The notes under the pieces: generated by a model
What the model was told of the DNA's origin: nothing
Database searches by the model: none
Seen by the model: only the letters and a program-made list of their open reading frames with translations
Shown: one piece after another, positions 5,172 to 6,497 of the stretch
How the letters are laid out: each line of letters opens with the position of its first letter
Position numbering within the stretch: the stretch's first letter is position 1
From: Nitrospirota bacterium
GTDB lineage: Bacteria > Nitrospirota > Nitrospiria > Nitrospirales > UBA8639
Assembly: GCA_003235785.1 (NCBI GenBank)
Contig: QJYE01000214.1
Span: forward strand, 1-6,497
Length of the DNA stretch: 6,497 bases
Direction: 5' to 3'
Program-made: the position numbers and the translations under genes

Positions 5172-6137
5172 TCACAATGAAGATGACGAGGAAGAAGAAT
5201 GTTGAGTGACTGAGAGATGCATTGGAGACATATGTTCCAATGCAACTAACAGAGCATGAGTTCCAGAGCGCCCATGGCCTTGGGCTTGAACCGCCTGATA
5301 AAGCTTCTGAACCACAGCGAGGCCTGAGAGCAGTAAACCCATGCGATTGGCTTCAACCAGGGCCATTCCCATGTCCTTAATGAAATGTTCCACAAAAAAC
5401 CCCGGAGAAAAATCCCGTTGCAACATCTTGGGAGCCAGATGATCCAACGTCCAGCAACCCGCTGCCCCCTGGCGAATTGACTTCAACAACTTCTCACCAT
5501 CCAATCCCGTTTGATGGGCATACAGCAACGCCTCACACACCCCGATCATCGTCCCAGCAATTGTGATTTGGTTGCATAATTTGGCATGCTGACCACAACC
5601 CGCTTCCCCATGATGCACCAGGACTTTCCCAAAGATATTCAGAATAGGTTGAAGGGCTTCAAATGCTAAAGGATCGCCGCCGACCATGATAGAAAGGGTG
5701 CCCGCTTTGGCACCCACATCTCCACCAGAAACTGGCGCATCCAGCGCAACCGCGCGTTGCTCTTGTGCACGCTCAGCAATCTCTCGAGCTAAACTTGGTT
5801 CAGAAGTCGTGAAATCTACAAACACCTGTCCCGGCCGAGCATTGGCAAGCAACCCTTCCCGGCTCAAATAGATATCACGAACATCCTGAGGAAACCCTAC
5901 CATGGAGCACACCAGATCAGTTTCGGCAGTCAGCTGGGCAAGGGTCTCAACCCACAGAGCCCCTTGTTGCAGCAGGCTTTCAGCCTTGGCTTTCGTTCGA
6001 GTATAAACCGTCAGCCCATAACCTGCATGCAGAAGATGTTCACATAGAGGAGCGCCCATCACCCCCACTCCAACCCAGCCAATACGCAAAGGGGAAGCAA
6101 GGGTCATCTTTTCAAAAGAAGTTGAACTCATGGTCAT
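5172..6137 (-). CDS. Beta-hydroxyacid dehydrogenase (3-hydroxyisobutyrate / tartronate semialdehyde reductase family)
   Basis: This 321-residue NAD(P)-dependent dehydrogenase carries the full family layout. The Rossmann start is RIGWVGVGVMGAPL (18-31), the substrate-binding block is LDAPVSGGDVGAKAG (132-146), the catalytic Lys is K186 with N189 in GQHAKLCNQ, and KDMGMAL (254-260) lies in the all-helical second domain. Family members reversibly reduce small semialdehydes to beta- or gamma-hydroxyacids in the cytoplasm. VYTRTKAKAE after strand 2 (Thr-Arg-Thr-Lys, no acidic residue) suggests NADPH preference; this is inference. The core starts near residue 17, so the first 16 residues are an extension. 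The ATG at 6137 is chosen because AAGGA lies nine bases upstream. The protein ends in seven consecutive Ser and a Leu, which is unusual. It starts 63 bases after the agmatine deiminase stop in the same direction, so the two are probably co-transcribed. The exact substrate cannot be told from sequence. Confidence 0.9.
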   Translation of the reverse strand: MTMSSTSFEKMTLASPLRIGWVGVGVMGAPLCEHLLHAGYGLTVYTRTKAKAESLLQQGALWVETLAQLTAETDLVCSMVGFPQDVRDIYLSREGLLANARPGQVFVDFTTSEPSLAREIAERAQEQRAVALDAPVSGGDVGAKAGTLSIMVGGDPLAFEALQPILNIFGKVLVHHGEAGCGQHAKLCNQITIAGTMIGVCEALLYAHQTGLDGEKLLKSIRQGAAGCWTLDHLAPKMLQRDFSPGFFVEHFIKDMGMALVEANRMGLLLSGLAVVQKLYQAVQAQGHGRSGTHALLVALEHMSPMHLSVTQHSSSSSSSL

Positions 6138-6200
6138 TAAAAGTATTCCTTTGCCAGAAATGGGGAAAATAAGAAGAAAAATCAGGTCTGTCGAGTCAGG

Positions 6201-6497
6201 TCAGGGAGCAGGTTGTTGTTGCGTTAAACAATGGATGGTCCCAAACCCCCAGACCAAATCTACGGCATGGATACCCATGACCGTTCGATCTGGAAAGAGT
6301 TCCGCCAAGATTTCTAAGGCCACACGATCATTGGGATCATTAAAGGTCGGCACAAGAACAGTACGATTCCCAATATAAAAATTGGCATAACTCGCAGGCA
6401 GTCGACGGCCTTCAAAGAACAGCGGCCCTGGCATGGGCAAAGGCACCACCAATAATTTTCTCCCGTCTTCCGCCCGCATGCCCTGAAGTCGCTCCAG
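6201..6497 (-). CDS. aguA: Agmatine deiminase, C-terminal part (runs off the window)
   Basis: Only the last 98 residues are present; the family is usually about 340-370 residues long, so the start lies beyond 6497. The enzyme converts agmatine to N-carbamoylputrescine and ammonia, a step from arginine to putrescine. Family blocks seen are RRLPASYANFYIGN, VLVPTFNDPNDRVAL, ILAELFPDRTVMGIHAVDLVW and GFGTIHCLTQQQP. The Cys of HCLTQQ is the catalytic nucleophile of this family in the amidinotransferase fold, and it is intact. The residue before GTIHC is Phe (GFG) where many members have Gly (GGGNIHC). The frame is open across the window edge (LERLQGMRAEDG), so the Met at 6479 is internal. The stop (6203-6201) is followed by a T-rich stretch without a clear stem, so transcription probably continues into the dehydrogenase gene. 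Confidence 0.92.
   Translation of the reverse strand: MERLQGMRAEDGRKLLVVPLPMPGPLFFEGRRLPASYANFYIGNRTVLVPTFNDPNDRVALEILAELFPDRTVMGIHAVDLVWGFGTIHCLTQQQPAP

Noticed and set aside
6160..6200. Possible terminator between agmatine deiminase and the dehydrogenase
   Set aside because: The minus strand is T-rich here and has a GACCTGA direct repeat, but no stem longer than three base pairs was found before the T tract.

Overview
The window is an ordinary-looking piece of bacterial chromosome of roughly 50% GC by eye. Protein style points to Nitrospirota (Nitrospira-like): a DUF3391/HD-GYP protein, a stand-alone exported Lon-protease domain, an Rcp1-type response regulator, and an agmatine deiminase followed by a beta-hydroxyacid dehydrogenase. 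This taxonomic guess is inference from family resemblance, not from a marker gene. No transposase, integrase, tRNA, rRNA, CRISPR array or phage gene is visible.

Layout, left to right. Positions 1-150 (minus) hold the 5' end of a lipase-like gene with a very strong Shine-Dalgarno sequence; a TAA at 43-45 interrupts it although the same frame continues with family-like sequence to the window edge. Next is a single-domain response regulator (329-814, minus). The 290-base gap 815-1104 carries two tandem stem-loops with the same CAAG loop and different but paired outer stems. A HAD-family NT5C-type nucleotidase-like gene (1105-1740, minus) follows, then an intrinsic terminator (1904-1940) that overlaps the stop of an exported S16/Lon-domain protein (1937-2734, minus).

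The 337-base gap 2735-3071 separates that gene from a divergent HD-GYP phosphodiesterase-like gene (3072-4355, plus). The gap holds a 12-bp leader hairpin for the minus gene and a candidate promoter for the plus gene. A small exported or membrane protein of unknown function (4602-4934, plus) follows, with a hairpin directly after its stop. The 237-base gap 4935-5171 separates convergent genes; beyond that hairpin and one weaker stem-loop (4987-5004) I see nothing in it. The right end is a likely two-gene minus-strand unit: the 3' end of agmatine deiminase (6201-6497, running off the window) and a beta-hydroxyacid dehydrogenase (5172-6137).

The genes do not form one evident pathway. The response regulator and the HD-GYP protein suggest signalling (phosphorelay, cyclic-di-GMP turnover), the Lon-domain protein suggests envelope proteolysis, and the agmatine deiminase unit suggests polyamine metabolism. 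I found no convincing new multi-gene system. The most notable items are the paired covarying hairpins, the interrupted lipase frame, the ATPase-less exported Lon domain and the HD-GYP domain with altered signature residues.
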